Source: Sphingobium psychrophilum (GTDB lineage Bacteria > Pseudomonadota > Alphaproteobacteria > Sphingomonadales > Sphingomonadaceae). Taken from it: 64,000 nt of DNA. Shown here one piece after another: positions 10,380 to 18,272 of this stretch (position 1 is the stretch's first letter; every line of letters starts with the position of its first letter). Under the pieces are notes generated by a model. The model ran no database searches, was not told the DNA's origin, and saw only the letters and a program-made list of their open reading frames with translations. Position numbers and translations under genes: made by a program. The stretch is taken from NCBI RefSeq assembly GCF_012927105.1, contig NZ_JABBFV010000007.1, positions 124,001-188,000 on the forward strand. Reading direction: 5' to 3'.

Positions 10380-10601
10380 ATGAGCAAAATGCATCTGGTG
10401 CTGGGTGGTCGCGTGACGAATCCGCAGACCCTCGAATTTCAGGATCTCAGCAAGGTCGATCTCGTCGGCGTGTTCCCCGACTATGCGTCAGCCGAAAAGG
10501 CCTGGCGCAGCGCGGCGCAGCGCACGGTTGACGACGCCGAGATGCGTTATGTCATCGTGCATCTGCATCGCCTACTGGAACCGGAACTGCCGGGCGCCTA
10601 A
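10380..10601 (+). CDS. DUF4170 domain protein
   Basis: A 73-residue cytosolic protein matching the small DUF4170 family of alphaproteobacteria (LVLGGRVTNPQTLEFQDL, VGVFPDYASAEKAWRSAAQ, MRYVIVHLHRLLEP). Function is unknown. AAGGAG lies about 13 bases upstream of the chosen ATG, a rather long spacing; a second ATG three codons in is even further away. It stands alone after a leader hairpin. Confidence 0.8.
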   Translation: MSKMHLVLGGRVTNPQTLEFQDLSKVDLVGVFPDYASAEKAWRSAAQRTVDDAEMRYVIVHLHRLLEPELPGA

Positions 10602-10661
10602 GCCGCGCCTCCGTTCGCCCTGAGATTGTCGGAGGGCCTTTCTTTCTCAGGAAGAAGAGCA

Positions 10662-10688
10662 GGGCTTCGACAGGCTCAGCCCGAACGG
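10662..10688. repeat. Dispersed intergenic repeat (TTCGACAGGCTCAG type)
   Basis: The segment GGGCTTCGACAGGCTCAGCC plus CGAACGG is of the kind scattered between genes in sphingomonads. A related, longer inverted pair is present at 24057-24133 in this window. Confidence 0.5.
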
Positions 10689-10703
10689 CCAAATTTTTTG
10701 GCC
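10687..10703 (-). terminator. Terminator after the rhomboid gene
   Basis: GGCCAAA-TTT-TTTGGCC forms a seven-base-pair hairpin starting at the first base after the rhomboid stop codon. It lacks a distinct T-run, so efficiency is unclear. Confidence 0.5.
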
Positions 10704-11363
10704 TTAATGCGCCGCGCGCGGCTTCTTCCTGAAGCGCCAGCGCAGGAGCGGCCGGGTCAGTGCCAGCCCCACCAGGAAGCCGCCGATATGGGCGGCGATC
10801 GCGATCTGGCCGAGTTCGCTCATCCCCGCGCCGCTTGCCAGCCCGATCATCAATTGCACCGCGATCCACGCGCCCGCCAGCCACAACACGCGCACCAGAT
10901 TGGCCGATAGCGGCCCGATGGCGCGGACCTGTTGCTGGCTATACAGCAGGGCATAGGGCGCGATGATGGCGGAAATGGCACCGCTGGCCCCGACCATCGG
11001 GTTGGTGGACCCCGGATCGATCGCCCATTGCGCCAGGCACGCGCCATATGCGCCAACGACATAGAGAGCGAGCGTCCCGGCCCAACCCAACACATGCTCC
11101 ACCTGCCGCCCGCAAAAGAGCAGCATCAACATGTTGAAGCCGATATGCAGCCATCCGGCATGGATGAAAGTGCAACTGAGCGGCGTCAGCCAGGCCGGCA
11201 CCGCGGCCATGCCGTCGAGCAACGCCGGATCGCTAAGGCGCGCAGGAATGAAGCCGCCGACGATCGCGGCGTTATCGACCTGTCCGGTCAGATAGATCAG
11301 CAGGAAAGCGGCGACCGTAATCGCCCCAATCCCATTGGTCAGTCGGCCAGCCGGCAGCTTCAC
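10704..11363 (-). CDS. Rhomboid family intramembrane serine protease
   Basis: A 219-residue polytopic membrane protein with about six hydrophobic segments and both catalytic elements: GASG with serine 127 and, in the last helix, histidine 192 in AAHIGGF. The HIGFN motif (H73, N77) that shapes the oxyanion site is also present. Rhomboids cleave transmembrane segments of other membrane proteins; the substrate here is unknown. It starts two bases after the greA stop, so greA and the protease gene are very likely one transcript. Confidence 0.92.
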   Translation of the reverse strand: MKLPAGRLTNGIGAITVAAFLLIYLTGQVDNAAIVGGFIPARLSDPALLDGMAAVPAWLTPLSCTFIHAGWLHIGFNMLMLLFCGRQVEHVLGWAGTLALYVVGAYGACLAQWAIDPGSTNPMVGASGAISAIIAPYALLYSQQQVRAIGPLSANLVRVLWLAGAWIAVQLMIGLASGAGMSELGQIAIAAHIGGFLVGLALTRPLLRWRFRKKPRAAH

Positions 11364-11365
11364 GG

Positions 11366-11842
11366 TCAGATGAATTCGATCTTGTCGACCGAATAGAATT
11401 TGTCGCCCGACGGCACGGACACTTCCACATCCTCGCCCACCGTGCGGCCGATCAGCGCGCGGCCCAGCGGGCTGTTATAGCTGATCATGCCCTGCTTGGC
11501 GTCCGCTTCGGCCTGGCCGACAATCTGATATTTCACCGGCTTGTCGTCTTCGTCCAGCAACGTCACGGTCGCACCGAATACGATCTTGTTACCCGACAGC
11601 GTCTTGGGGTCGATCACCTGGGCGCGGGACAGCTTGTCCTCCAGGTCGTTGATCGTTGCCTCGACCTGGCCCTGCCGCTCCTTGGCGGCGTGATATTCGG
11701 CGTTTTCGGACAAATCGCCGTGTGCGCGCGCTTCTTCGATGGCGTCCACGATCAGCGGCCGTTCGGCCTTCAGTTCGCGGAGCTGCGTATTGAGCTTGTC
11801 ATAGCCCATCTGCAGCATCGGCATCTTCTCGACGGTCGCCAT
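11366..11842 (-). CDS. greA: Transcript cleavage factor GreA
   Basis: A 158-residue GreA. The N-terminal coiled coil ends in the acidic tip segment [15 protein letters not shown] (tip DLSEN), and the C-terminal FKBP-like half contains [17 protein letters not shown] and VGDxV-like elements. It rescues backtracked RNA polymerase by stimulating RNA cleavage. The start is ATG 11842 ([11 protein letters not shown]) with AAGGA at good distance; 20 further upstream codons are open but not conserved. Downstream of carB, 78 bases away, same strand. Confidence 0.97.
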   Translation of the reverse strand: MATVEKMPMLQMGYDKLNTQLRELKAERPLIVDAIEEARAHGDLSENAEYHAAKERQGQVEATINDLEDKLSRAQVIDPKTLSGNKIVFGATVTLLDEDDKPVKYQIVGQAEADAKQGMISYNSPLGRALIGRTVGEDVEVSVPSGDKFYSVDKIEFI

Positions 11843-11920
11843 TTGCAAATCCTTCGTCAAAACTTCCCTTTGGCGACCCGAACGTCGGGCCGCCCGCAGC
11901 ATGCTTCCTTATGCAGGGGA

Positions 11921-14900
11921 TCAGGCTTGCGACAGGGGATAATAGGACTGGAGCGAGCGCACTTCAAGGGCATGACCCCGTAAAGCCTCGATCGCATCGG
12001 CCGCAGCGACGCTGGCGGCGGCCGTAGTGAAGCTGGCGACCTTGTGGCGCAGCGCGCTGATACGGATCGCCTTGCTGTCTTTCAGGGACTGCCAGCCTTC
12101 GGTGGTGTTGAAGATCAGTTGCACATCGCCATCGGTGATCTTGTCCACGATATGCGGCCGGCCCTCGGCTACCTTGTTGACCCGCTGTACGGCGATACCC
12201 TGTTCTTCCAGATATTGGGCGGTGCCGCCGGTCGCGATCAGTTTGAAGCCCATGTCCACCAGCTTGCGCGCGGCAGGCAGGATGACCGGCTTGTCGCTGT
12301 CCTTGAGCGAGATGAACACCATGCCCTGCGTCGGCAACATGGTGCCCGCGCCGATCTGCGCCTTGGCGAAGGCGGTCGCGAAATTGCTATCGATTCCCAT
12401 GACTTCGCCAGTGCTTTTCATTTCCGGCGAAAGGACGGGATCGACGCCGGGGAAGCGGCCGAAGGGGAAGACCGCTTCCTTGACCGCGACATGGTTGATC
12501 GCGTTGCGGTCAATCTTGGGCAGATCCTTGATCTTTTCCCCCGCCATTACGCGGGACGCGATCTTGGCGATGGGGGTGCCGATCGCCTTGGCGACGAAGG
12601 GCACGGTCCGGCTGGCGCGCGGATTGACCTCTATCAGGTAAACCACCCCGTCCTTGACCGCGAACTGGATGTTCATCAGGCCGCGCACGGACAGCGCATG
12701 GGCCAGCACTTCGGTCTGGCGTTCGATCTCCGCAATGATGTCGTCCGACAGGCTGTAGGGCGGCAGCGAACAGGCGCTGTCGCCCGAATGGACGCCGGCC
12801 TCCTCGATATGCTGCAATACGCCCGCGACCACGACATCCTCGCCATCGCACAGCGCATCGACATCCACCTCGATCGCGTCGCGCAGATATTGGTCGATCA
12901 GCACCGGCGAGTCGCCCGACACCTTGACGGCCGTGGTAATATATTCCTCCAACTGCGCCTGGCCGTCGACGATCTCCATCGCGCGGCCACCCAGCACGTA
13001 GCTGGGGCGCATCAGCACGGGATAGCCGATTCGGTTGGCGACCGCGATCGCTTCCTCCCGGCTGCGGGCGATGCCGTTGGCGGGCTGGCGCAGTTTCAGC
13101 TTATCGATCAGCGCGGCGAACCGCTCGCGATCTTCGGCTAGGTCGATCGCGTCCGGGCTAGTGCCCAGGATCGGGATGCCCGCATCCTCCAGCGCCTGCG
13201 CCAGCTTGAGCGGCGTCTGGCCGCCAAATTGAACGATCACGCCCTTCAGCGTCCCGTTAGACATTTCGACATGCAGGATTTCCAGCACATCCTCGGCCGT
13301 CAATGGCTCGAAATAGAGCCGGTCCGACGTGTCATAGTCGGTCGAAACCGTCTCAGGATTGCAGTTTATCATGATGGTTTCATAGCCGACTTCGCTGAGC
13401 GCGAAGCAGGCATGGACGCAGCAATAGTCGAACTCGATACCCTGCCCGATCCGGTTCGGCCCGCCGCCCAGGATCACGACCTTCTCCCGGTCCGTCGGCG
13501 CGGATTCATTCTCGGCCTCGCCAAAGATCGGCGCTTCATAGGTCGAATACATGTACGGCGTCTTCGCCTCGAACTCGGCCGCGCAGGTGTCGATGCGCTT
13601 GAACACCGGACGCACGCCCAGTTTATGACGCAGCTTGCGGACTTCATCCTCCGTCACGCCGCCGGTCATGGCGACGACCGCCTCGTGGATCAGGCCCGAT
13701 CCCCGCGCAATGCCGCGCTCATTGCCCGCCAGATTGGCCGACTTGAGCGCCAGATAGGCGAGCCGCTTGTCGGAAAAACCCATGGATTTCAGACGCCGCA
13801 TCCCGTCCGCATCGCGCGGCAGGCCATTGGCCAGCACTTCGCCTTCCGCGTCCACGATTTCCTTGATCCGGTCCAGAAACCAGGGATCGAATTTGGCGAT
13901 GTTATGGATTTCCTGAACGCTCAACCCTTCGCGCAAAGCCTGCGCGGCGACCAGCAGCCGGTCCGGCGTCGGCTGGGCGAGCGCGGCGATGATGTCGTCC
14001 TTGGGAGCGCCGACCAGATGATCGACCGTGTTGAAGCCCGACAGGCCCGTTTCCAGCCCGCGCAGCGCCTTCTGCATCGATTCATGGATGTTGCGGCCGA
14101 TCGCCATGACTTCGCCGACGGACTTCATCGCGGTGCCCAGCAGCGGCTCTGCGCCCTTGAACTTCTCGAAGGCGAAGCGCGGAATCTTCGTCACGACATA
14201 GTCGATCGTCGGTTCGAACGACGCGGGCGTCGCGCCGGTGATGTCGTTGGTGATCTCGTCCAGCGTGTAACCCACCGCCAGTTTCGCCGCGACCTTGGCG
14301 ATCGGGAAGCCGGTCGCCTTGGACGCCAGCGCGGACGAGCGCGACACGCGCGGGTTCATCTCGATCACGACCAGGCGGCCGTCCTTCGGATTGACTGCGA
14401 ATTGTACGTTGGAACCGCCTGTTTCGACGCCGATTTCCCGCAATACCGCGATCGATGCGTTGCGCATGATCTGATATTCCTTGTCGGTCAGCGTCAGCGC
14501 CGGGGCAACGGTGATGCTGTCGCCGGTATGGACGCCCATCGGGTCGACATTCTCGATCGAACAGATGATGATGCAATTGTCGTTGCGGTCGCGCACGACT
14601 TCCATCTCATATTCTTTCCAGCCGAGAAGGGACTCCTCGATAAGCACCTCGGTCGTGGGCGACGCATCCAGCCCGCCGCGCACGATGGTCATGAACTCGT
14701 CGCGATTATAGGCGATGCCGCCGCCGGTGCCGCCCATGGTGAAGCTAGGCCGGATGATCGATGGCAGGCCGGTAAACTCCAGCCCCTCCAGCGCCTCTTC
14801 CATCGTATGCGCGATGCGCGAGCGGGCGCTTTCCAGCCCGATCTTGTCCATCGCGTCGCGGAACTTGATCCGGTCCTCCGCCTTGTCGATCGCCTCGGCA

Positions 14901-15256
14901 TCCGCGCCGATCATCTGGACGCCATATTTCTCCAGCGTGCCGTCATTGAACAACGCCAGCGCCGTGTTCAGCGCCGTCTGCCCGCCCATGGTCGGCAACA
15001 CCGCGTCCGGCCGCTCCTTCTCGATGATCTTCGCCACGATCTCTGGCGTGATCGGCTCGACATAGGTCGCGTCGGCAAATTCCGGGTCGGTCATGATCGT
15101 GGCCGGGTTGGAATTGACCAGAACGATGCGATAGCCCTCTTCCTTGAGCGCCTTTACCGCCTGCGTGCCCGAATAATCGAACTCGCACGCCTGCCCGATG
15201 ATGATCGGGCCAGCGCCGATGATGAGGATGGAGGTGATGTCGGTGCGTTTGGGCAT
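11921..15256 (-). CDS. carB: Carbamoyl-phosphate synthase large subunit
   Basis: A 1111-residue CarB with two homologous ATP-grasp halves: the first near residues 1-400 ([32 protein letters not shown]), the second from about 560 ([31 protein letters not shown]). An MGS-like allosteric domain lies at the C-terminus ([18 protein letters not shown]). It makes carbamoyl phosphate for pyrimidines and arginine using ammonia channelled from CarA. carA lies upstream, separated by two small genes. The start ATG 15256 comes nine bases after the preceding stop. Confidence 0.98.
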   Translation of the reverse strand: MPKRTDITSILIIGAGPIIIGQACEFDYSGTQAVKALKEEGYRIVLVNSNPATIMTDPEFADATYVEPITPEIVAKIIEKERPDAVLPTMGGQTALNTALALFNDGTLEKYGVQMIGADAEAIDKAEDRIKFRDAMDKIGLESARSRIAHTMEEALEGLEFTGLPSIIRPSFTMGGTGGGIAYNRDEFMTIVRGGLDASPTTEVLIEESLLGWKEYEMEVVRDRNDNCIIICSIENVDPMGVHTGDSITVAPALTLTDKEYQIMRNASIAVLREIGVETGGSNVQFAVNPKDGRLVVIEMNPRVSRSSALASKATGFPIAKVAAKLAVGYTLDEITNDITGATPASFEPTIDYVVTKIPRFAFEKFKGAEPLLGTAMKSVGEVMAIGRNIHESMQKALRGLETGLSGFNTVDHLVGAPKDDIIAALAQPTPDRLLVAAQALREGLSVQEIHNIAKFDPWFLDRIKEIVDAEGEVLANGLPRDADGMRRLKSMGFSDKRLAYLALKSANLAGNERGIARGSGLIHEAVVAMTGGVTEDEVRKLRHKLGVRPVFKRIDTCAAEFEAKTPYMYSTYEAPIFGEAENESAPTDREKVVILGGGPNRIGQGIEFDYCCVHACFALSEVGYETIMINCNPETVSTDYDTSDRLYFEPLTAEDVLEILHVEMSNGTLKGVIVQFGGQTPLKLAQALEDAGIPILGTSPDAIDLAEDRERFAALIDKLKLRQPANGIARSREEAIAVANRIGYPVLMRPSYVLGGRAMEIVDGQAQLEEYITTAVKVSGDSPVLIDQYLRDAIEVDVDALCDGEDVVVAGVLQHIEEAGVHSGDSACSLPPYSLSDDIIAEIERQTEVLAHALSVRGLMNIQFAVKDGVVYLIEVNPRASRTVPFVAKAIGTPIAKIASRVMAGEKIKDLPKIDRNAINHVAVKEAVFPFGRFPGVDPVLSPEMKSTGEVMGIDSNFATAFAKAQIGAGTMLPTQGMVFISLKDSDKPVILPAARKLVDMGFKLIATGGTAQYLEEQGIAVQRVNKVAEGRPHIVDKITDGDVQLIFNTTEGWQSLKDSKAIRISALRHKVASFTTAAASVAAADAIEALRGHALEVRSLQSYYPLSQA

Positions 15257-15265
15257 AAGTCTCGA

Positions 15266-15586
15266 TCAATTCGCGTGTATGGTGATGGGATAGGAGACGG
15301 TCAGCCCGAATGCTCGAACCTCAGCTTGCACACATGGCAAGGCTTTTTCCATCTTCCTCTGACGCTTTTCGGCCTCAATATCTGAAAGTGAGCGTGGGCC
15401 AAAAGTTGACCCGTTCACTCTCGTTTCCCAGAAACGATAATGCCTTTTCTGAGCAGATATGGCTTGGAATCGCACATCGGCTACCCCGCATTTGACCGCA
15501 GCTTGGTCAAGAATACGCATATCGGACAAAGATTCAGACAAACCATTTGCCCCAGCTACCATCAGCCCAAAAATCGCAAAGCTCAT
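15266..15586 (-). CDS. Small exported hypothetical protein between rraB and carB
   Basis: A 106-residue protein I do not recognise. It starts with MSFAIFGLMVAGANG, a short hydrophobic signal-like segment without a preceding basic region, followed by a charged helical part (DIEAEKRQRKMEKAL) and two cysteines. Its ATG overlaps the rraB-like stop (TGATG), which supports real translation and fixes the start. It is embedded between carA-rraB and carB. Less G/C-biased third positions than the flanking car genes suggest a younger or less constrained gene. Confidence 0.6.
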   Translation of the reverse strand: MSFAIFGLMVAGANGLSESLSDMRILDQAAVKCGVADVRFQAISAQKRHYRFWETRVNGSTFGPRSLSDIEAEKRQRKMEKALPCVQAEVRAFGLTVSYPITIHAN

Positions 15587-15954
15587 CAATGCACCGCCCC
15601 CGCCTGCGCCTCGCACCCCCAGCCGTCATATTCGACGCCGCAGAGGATTTCGATCTGGAGGCATTTGCGGGTCAGCGCGCGGATCGACGCTTCATCGACC
15701 GGCTGCACACATTCCAGGAACAGGAACAGGTCGCCCTCTTCATCCTCTTCCCGGTCCAGTTCGACCATGCCGAACTGGCTGGCGATGGTGAGCAGCCGAT
15801 CGAAATCCTTTTCGCTGCCGCGGAATGACACGTCCACCGGCCGCGCGATCCGGGCCACGTCGCCATTGGCGGCGAGGTTGGCGAGAACGTCCTTGTCCGC
15901 CTCCCACTCGGCGGCGAGGCGGGCTTCATCGACGGGAGGGAGGTTGATGCTCAT
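15586..15954 (-). CDS. RraB-like (ribonuclease E regulator) family protein
   Basis: A 122-residue protein resembling the RraB family: an N-terminal LAAEWEADKDVLANLAANGD, then ARPVDVSFRGSEKDFDRLL and the acidic stretch DREEDEEGD before FLECVQPV. RraB in E. coli binds RNase E and modulates degradosome activity; transfer of that function is inference. The start is ATG 15954, overlapping the carA stop as ATGA. An open extension to 16083 overlaps carA coding sequence and is rejected. Confidence 0.72.
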   Translation of the reverse strand: MSINLPPVDEARLAAEWEADKDVLANLAANGDVARIARPVDVSFRGSEKDFDRLLTIASQFGMVELDREEDEEGDLFLFLECVQPVDEASIRALTRKCLQIEILCGVEYDGWGCEAQAGAVH

Positions 15955-17216
15955 GCCGCGACCGGCCCTTTCAGGCCCGCCACGAAGCGCTTGAACAGGT
16001 AGAAGCTGTCCTGCGGCCCCGGCGATGCTTCGGGGTGATATTGCACGGAAAAGGCGTTCCTGTCGGTCAGTTCGATCCCGCAATTACTGCCGTCGAACAG
16101 CGACACATGGGTCGCGCGGACATTGGCGGGCAGCGTGGCGGCATCCACCGCAAAGCCATGGTTCATGCTGGTGATCTCGACCAGGCCATCGTCCAGCCGC
16201 TTGACCGGATGGTTCGCGCCGCGATGGCCCTGATGCATCTTGATCGTTTTCGCGCCCACGGCCAACCCCAGCAGCTGATGGCCCAGGCAAATGCCGAAGA
16301 TCGGCACATTCTCGGTCAGCAGCGCGGCGATCACCGGCACGGCATAGGCGCCGGTCGCCGCCGGATCGCCCGGACCGTTGGACAGAAACACGCCGTCGGG
16401 CTGCAAGTCCATCACCTGTTCGAACGTCGCGGTCGCGGGCAGCACGGTGACGCGCGCGCCGGCCTGCACCAGATTGCGGAAGATATTGTTCTTCGCGCCA
16501 TAATCGATCGCCACGACATGCGGGCGCGGCGCGGGGGTCGGCAGATCCTTTTCCGCAAACAACAGCGGCTCGCCATCCTCGCCCACCGCCGGATAGCCAG
16601 CAGCAACCGTGACCAGCGCGTCGGTGGCGTCGACGTCATAGCCCTTGCCCAGCGTCCAGCCGCCATCCTTCCACAGGCGCGTTTCCTTGCCCGTGACTTC
16701 GATGGCCAGGTCCATGCCCTCCAGCCCCGGCCAGCCCGCCGCCTTGGCGGCCAGCGCGGCGATGTCGAACCCGCCATCGGGATCATGCGCGATGACGACA
16801 TTGGGCGCGCCCTTCACCCGGATCAGCCGGGTCAGCGCGCGGGTATCGACACCGGCGAGGCCAATACGGCCGTTTTCCGCCATCCACTGATCGAACGGTT
16901 CGACATTGCGGAAATTGCTCGGCGCGGTGACGTTTTCGCGCACGATGCAGCCCAGCGTGTGAGGCGATGTCGCCTCGACATCGTCCAGGTTGGTGCCGAC
17001 GTTACCGATGTGGGGGAAGGTGAAGTTGACGATCTGCCCGGCGTAAGAGGGATCGGTCATGATCTCCTGATAACCGGTGATGGAGGTGTTGAAGCAGAGT
17101 TCGCCTACCGCATCGCCGACCGCACCGAAACCACGGCCGAACACCGCGCTGCCATCGGCAAAAACCACGACCCCTGTCGCTCCTTTGGGCACAATGAGGG
17201 TCTTGGCGTCAGCCAT
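15951..17216 (-). CDS. carA: Carbamoyl-phosphate synthase small (glutaminase) subunit
   Basis: A 421-residue CarA. The N-terminal half has GVVVFADGSAVFGRGFG and TSITGYQEIMTDPSY; the C-terminal class I glutamine amidotransferase has the nucleophile motif GICLGHQLLG and the His/Glu motif QYHPEASPGP. It releases ammonia from glutamine for CarB. The start ATG 17216 has AAAGGA about ten bases upstream. An open upstream extension to 17279 lacks family similarity. It heads a carA-rraB-small ORF-carB series with coding overlaps. Confidence 0.97.
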   Translation of the reverse strand: MADAKTLIVPKGATGVVVFADGSAVFGRGFGAVGDAVGELCFNTSITGYQEIMTDPSYAGQIVNFTFPHIGNVGTNLDDVEATSPHTLGCIVRENVTAPSNFRNVEPFDQWMAENGRIGLAGVDTRALTRLIRVKGAPNVVIAHDPDGGFDIAALAAKAAGWPGLEGMDLAIEVTGKETRLWKDGGWTLGKGYDVDATDALVTVAAGYPAVGEDGEPLLFAEKDLPTPAPRPHVVAIDYGAKNNIFRNLVQAGARVTVLPATATFEQVMDLQPDGVFLSNGPGDPAATGAYAVPVIAALLTENVPIFGICLGHQLLGLAVGAKTIKMHQGHRGANHPVKRLDDGLVEITSMNHGFAVDAATLPANVRATHVSLFDGSNCGIELTDRNAFSVQYHPEASPGPQDSFYLFKRFVAGLKGPVAA

Positions 17217-17372
17217 GGTGTCAGCGTCCTTTATGCTTTTGCTAAGAACCCGTCTACAGCGGGTTAAACGGCCGGTCACCTATGCCCCCACGCCCGCAAG
17301 GTCAACGTCTGTTAAAAATCTCTTTTGCCGCTATATCTGCTCCTTTCCGCAAGAAACAGGATTCATTCGTCG

Positions 17373-17825
17373 ATGATTCGCGATACCATCAAGAGCGCCC
17401 AGATCACCGCCATGAAGGCCGGCGAGAAGGAAAAGCTGGCGGCCGTGCGCCTGATCCTGGCGAAGCTGAAGGACCGCGACATCGAACTGCGCACCGCCTC
17501 CACCGTGCCGGACGACGACGCCGTGGTGGTCGAAGTGTTGCAAAAGATGGTCAAGCAGCGCCGCGAATCGATCGATATGTTCACCAAGGGTGGGCGCGAC
17601 GAACTGGCCGCCAAGGAACAGGCCGAACTGGCCGTGATCGAAGGCTTCCTGCCCGCGCAGCTCAGCGAAGACGAAACGAAGGCGGCGATCGAGGGGATCA
17701 AGGCGGAGGTCGGCGCGGAGAGCGTCAAGGACATGGGCAAGGTGATGGCCGTGCTGAAGGAACGCCATGGCAGCGTGATCGACATGAGCAAGGCGAGCGG
17801 GCTTGTGAAAGCGGCGCTGGGCTAA
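17373..17825 (+). CDS. GatB/YqeY domain protein
   Basis: A 150-residue cytosolic helical protein of the YqeY family, similar to the C-terminal tRNA-binding domain of GatB (MIRDTIKSAQITAMKAGEKE, RLILAKLKDRDIELR, GFLPAQLSEDE, GKVMAVLKERHG). Its exact role is not known; it often precedes dnaG. The start is ATG 17373, matching the conserved N-terminus. Here a nuclease cassette separates it from dnaG. Confidence 0.93.
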   Translation: MIRDTIKSAQITAMKAGEKEKLAAVRLILAKLKDRDIELRTASTVPDDDAVVVEVLQKMVKQRRESIDMFTKGGRDELAAKEQAELAVIEGFLPAQLSEDETKAAIEGIKAEVGAESVKDMGKVMAVLKERHGSVIDMSKASGLVKAALG

Positions 17826-17840
17826 GCTATCATTGATAGT

Positions 17841-17880
17841 TCCCCTCCCGCTTGCGGGAGGGGTTAGGGGAGGGCATGTT
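17841..17880 (+). repeat. Left inverted arm of DUF559 cassette (REP-like palindrome)
   Basis: The arm contains a perfect ten-base-pair palindrome (CCCCTCCCGC-TT-GCGGGAGGGG, 17842-17863) and a tail GGGGAGGGCATGTT. It matches the reverse complement of 18225-18264 at 38 of 40 positions. Confidence 0.9.
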
Positions 17881-17888
17881 CCACATCA

Positions 17889-18272
17889 ATGGACAAAGGT
17901 TACGCCCGCCCCACCGCGAAAGCGCGCGCACTGCGCAACAATGCCACGGAAGCCGAACGCATCCTGTGGCGCGCGATCAGCGCTCGAAAAATCTCCGGCA
18001 TCCGTTTCAACCGTCAGGTTCCCATCGGCCAATTCATCTGCGATTTCGTGGCGCGATCCATCGGCCTGGTGATCGAAGTCGACGGCGGACAGCATAATGA
18101 TGAGGTTGATGCGGAACGGACGCGCTATATCGAAGCACAGGGCTTTCGCGTGATCCGTTTCTGGAACAATGATGTTCTGGGCAATATCGAAGGCGTGATT
18201 GAGGAAATCGAACGGGTGATTGCAAACATGCCCTCCCCCGACCCCTCCCGCAAGCGGGAGGGGAGAGATTGA
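17889..18272 (+). CDS. DUF559 (Vsr-like PD-(D/E)XK) endonuclease domain protein
   Basis: A 127-residue protein with the full DUF559 core. An N-terminal helical ARALRNNATEAERILWRAI leads to RFNRQVPIGQFICDF (aspartate 52), then VIEVDGGQH (E63, D65, H69) and GFRVIRFWNNDVL. These acidic residues match the PD-(D/E)XK nuclease fold related to Vsr mismatch endonucleases. The last 15 residues (from about 113) are encoded by the right inverted arm. The stop overlaps the dnaG start by four bases (TTGA). The biological role of stand-alone DUF559 proteins is not established. Confidence 0.88.
   Translation: MDKGYARPTAKARALRNNATEAERILWRAISARKISGIRFNRQVPIGQFICDFVARSIGLVIEVDGGQHNDEVDAERTRYIEAQGFRVIRFWNNDVLGNIEGVIEEIERVIANMPSPDPSRKREGRD
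18225..18264 (-). repeat. Right inverted arm of DUF559 cassette
   Basis: An inverted copy of 17841-17880. Its palindrome CCCCTCCCGC-AA-GCGGGAGGGG spans 18242-18263, so the GGGAGGGG at its end falls five bases before the dnaG start codon and serves as ribosome-binding site. Confidence 0.9.

Larger units (their letters stand above)
17841..18264 (+). mobile_element. Candidate nuclease-REP cassette inserted between yqeY and dnaG
   Basis: A 424-base unit bounded by 40-base inverted arms (38/40 identical) with a single DUF559 nuclease gene inside. Each arm is itself a hairpin. No flanking target duplication is evident, and no transposase is present. In the direction of transcription it splits the usual yqeY-dnaG-rpoD order. 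I infer past insertion; mobility is not shown. Confidence 0.6.

Noticed and set aside
13229..15385. A long open plus-strand frame (over 700 codons) opposite carB
   Set aside because: It is the antisense shadow of carB in high-GC DNA: Arg/His/Asp-rich, no domain, no ribosome-binding site. The minus-strand frame encodes a full CarB.
17841..18264. CRISPR-like repeats around the DUF559 gene
   Set aside because: There are only two copies, inverted relative to each other and separated by a gene; no spacer series.
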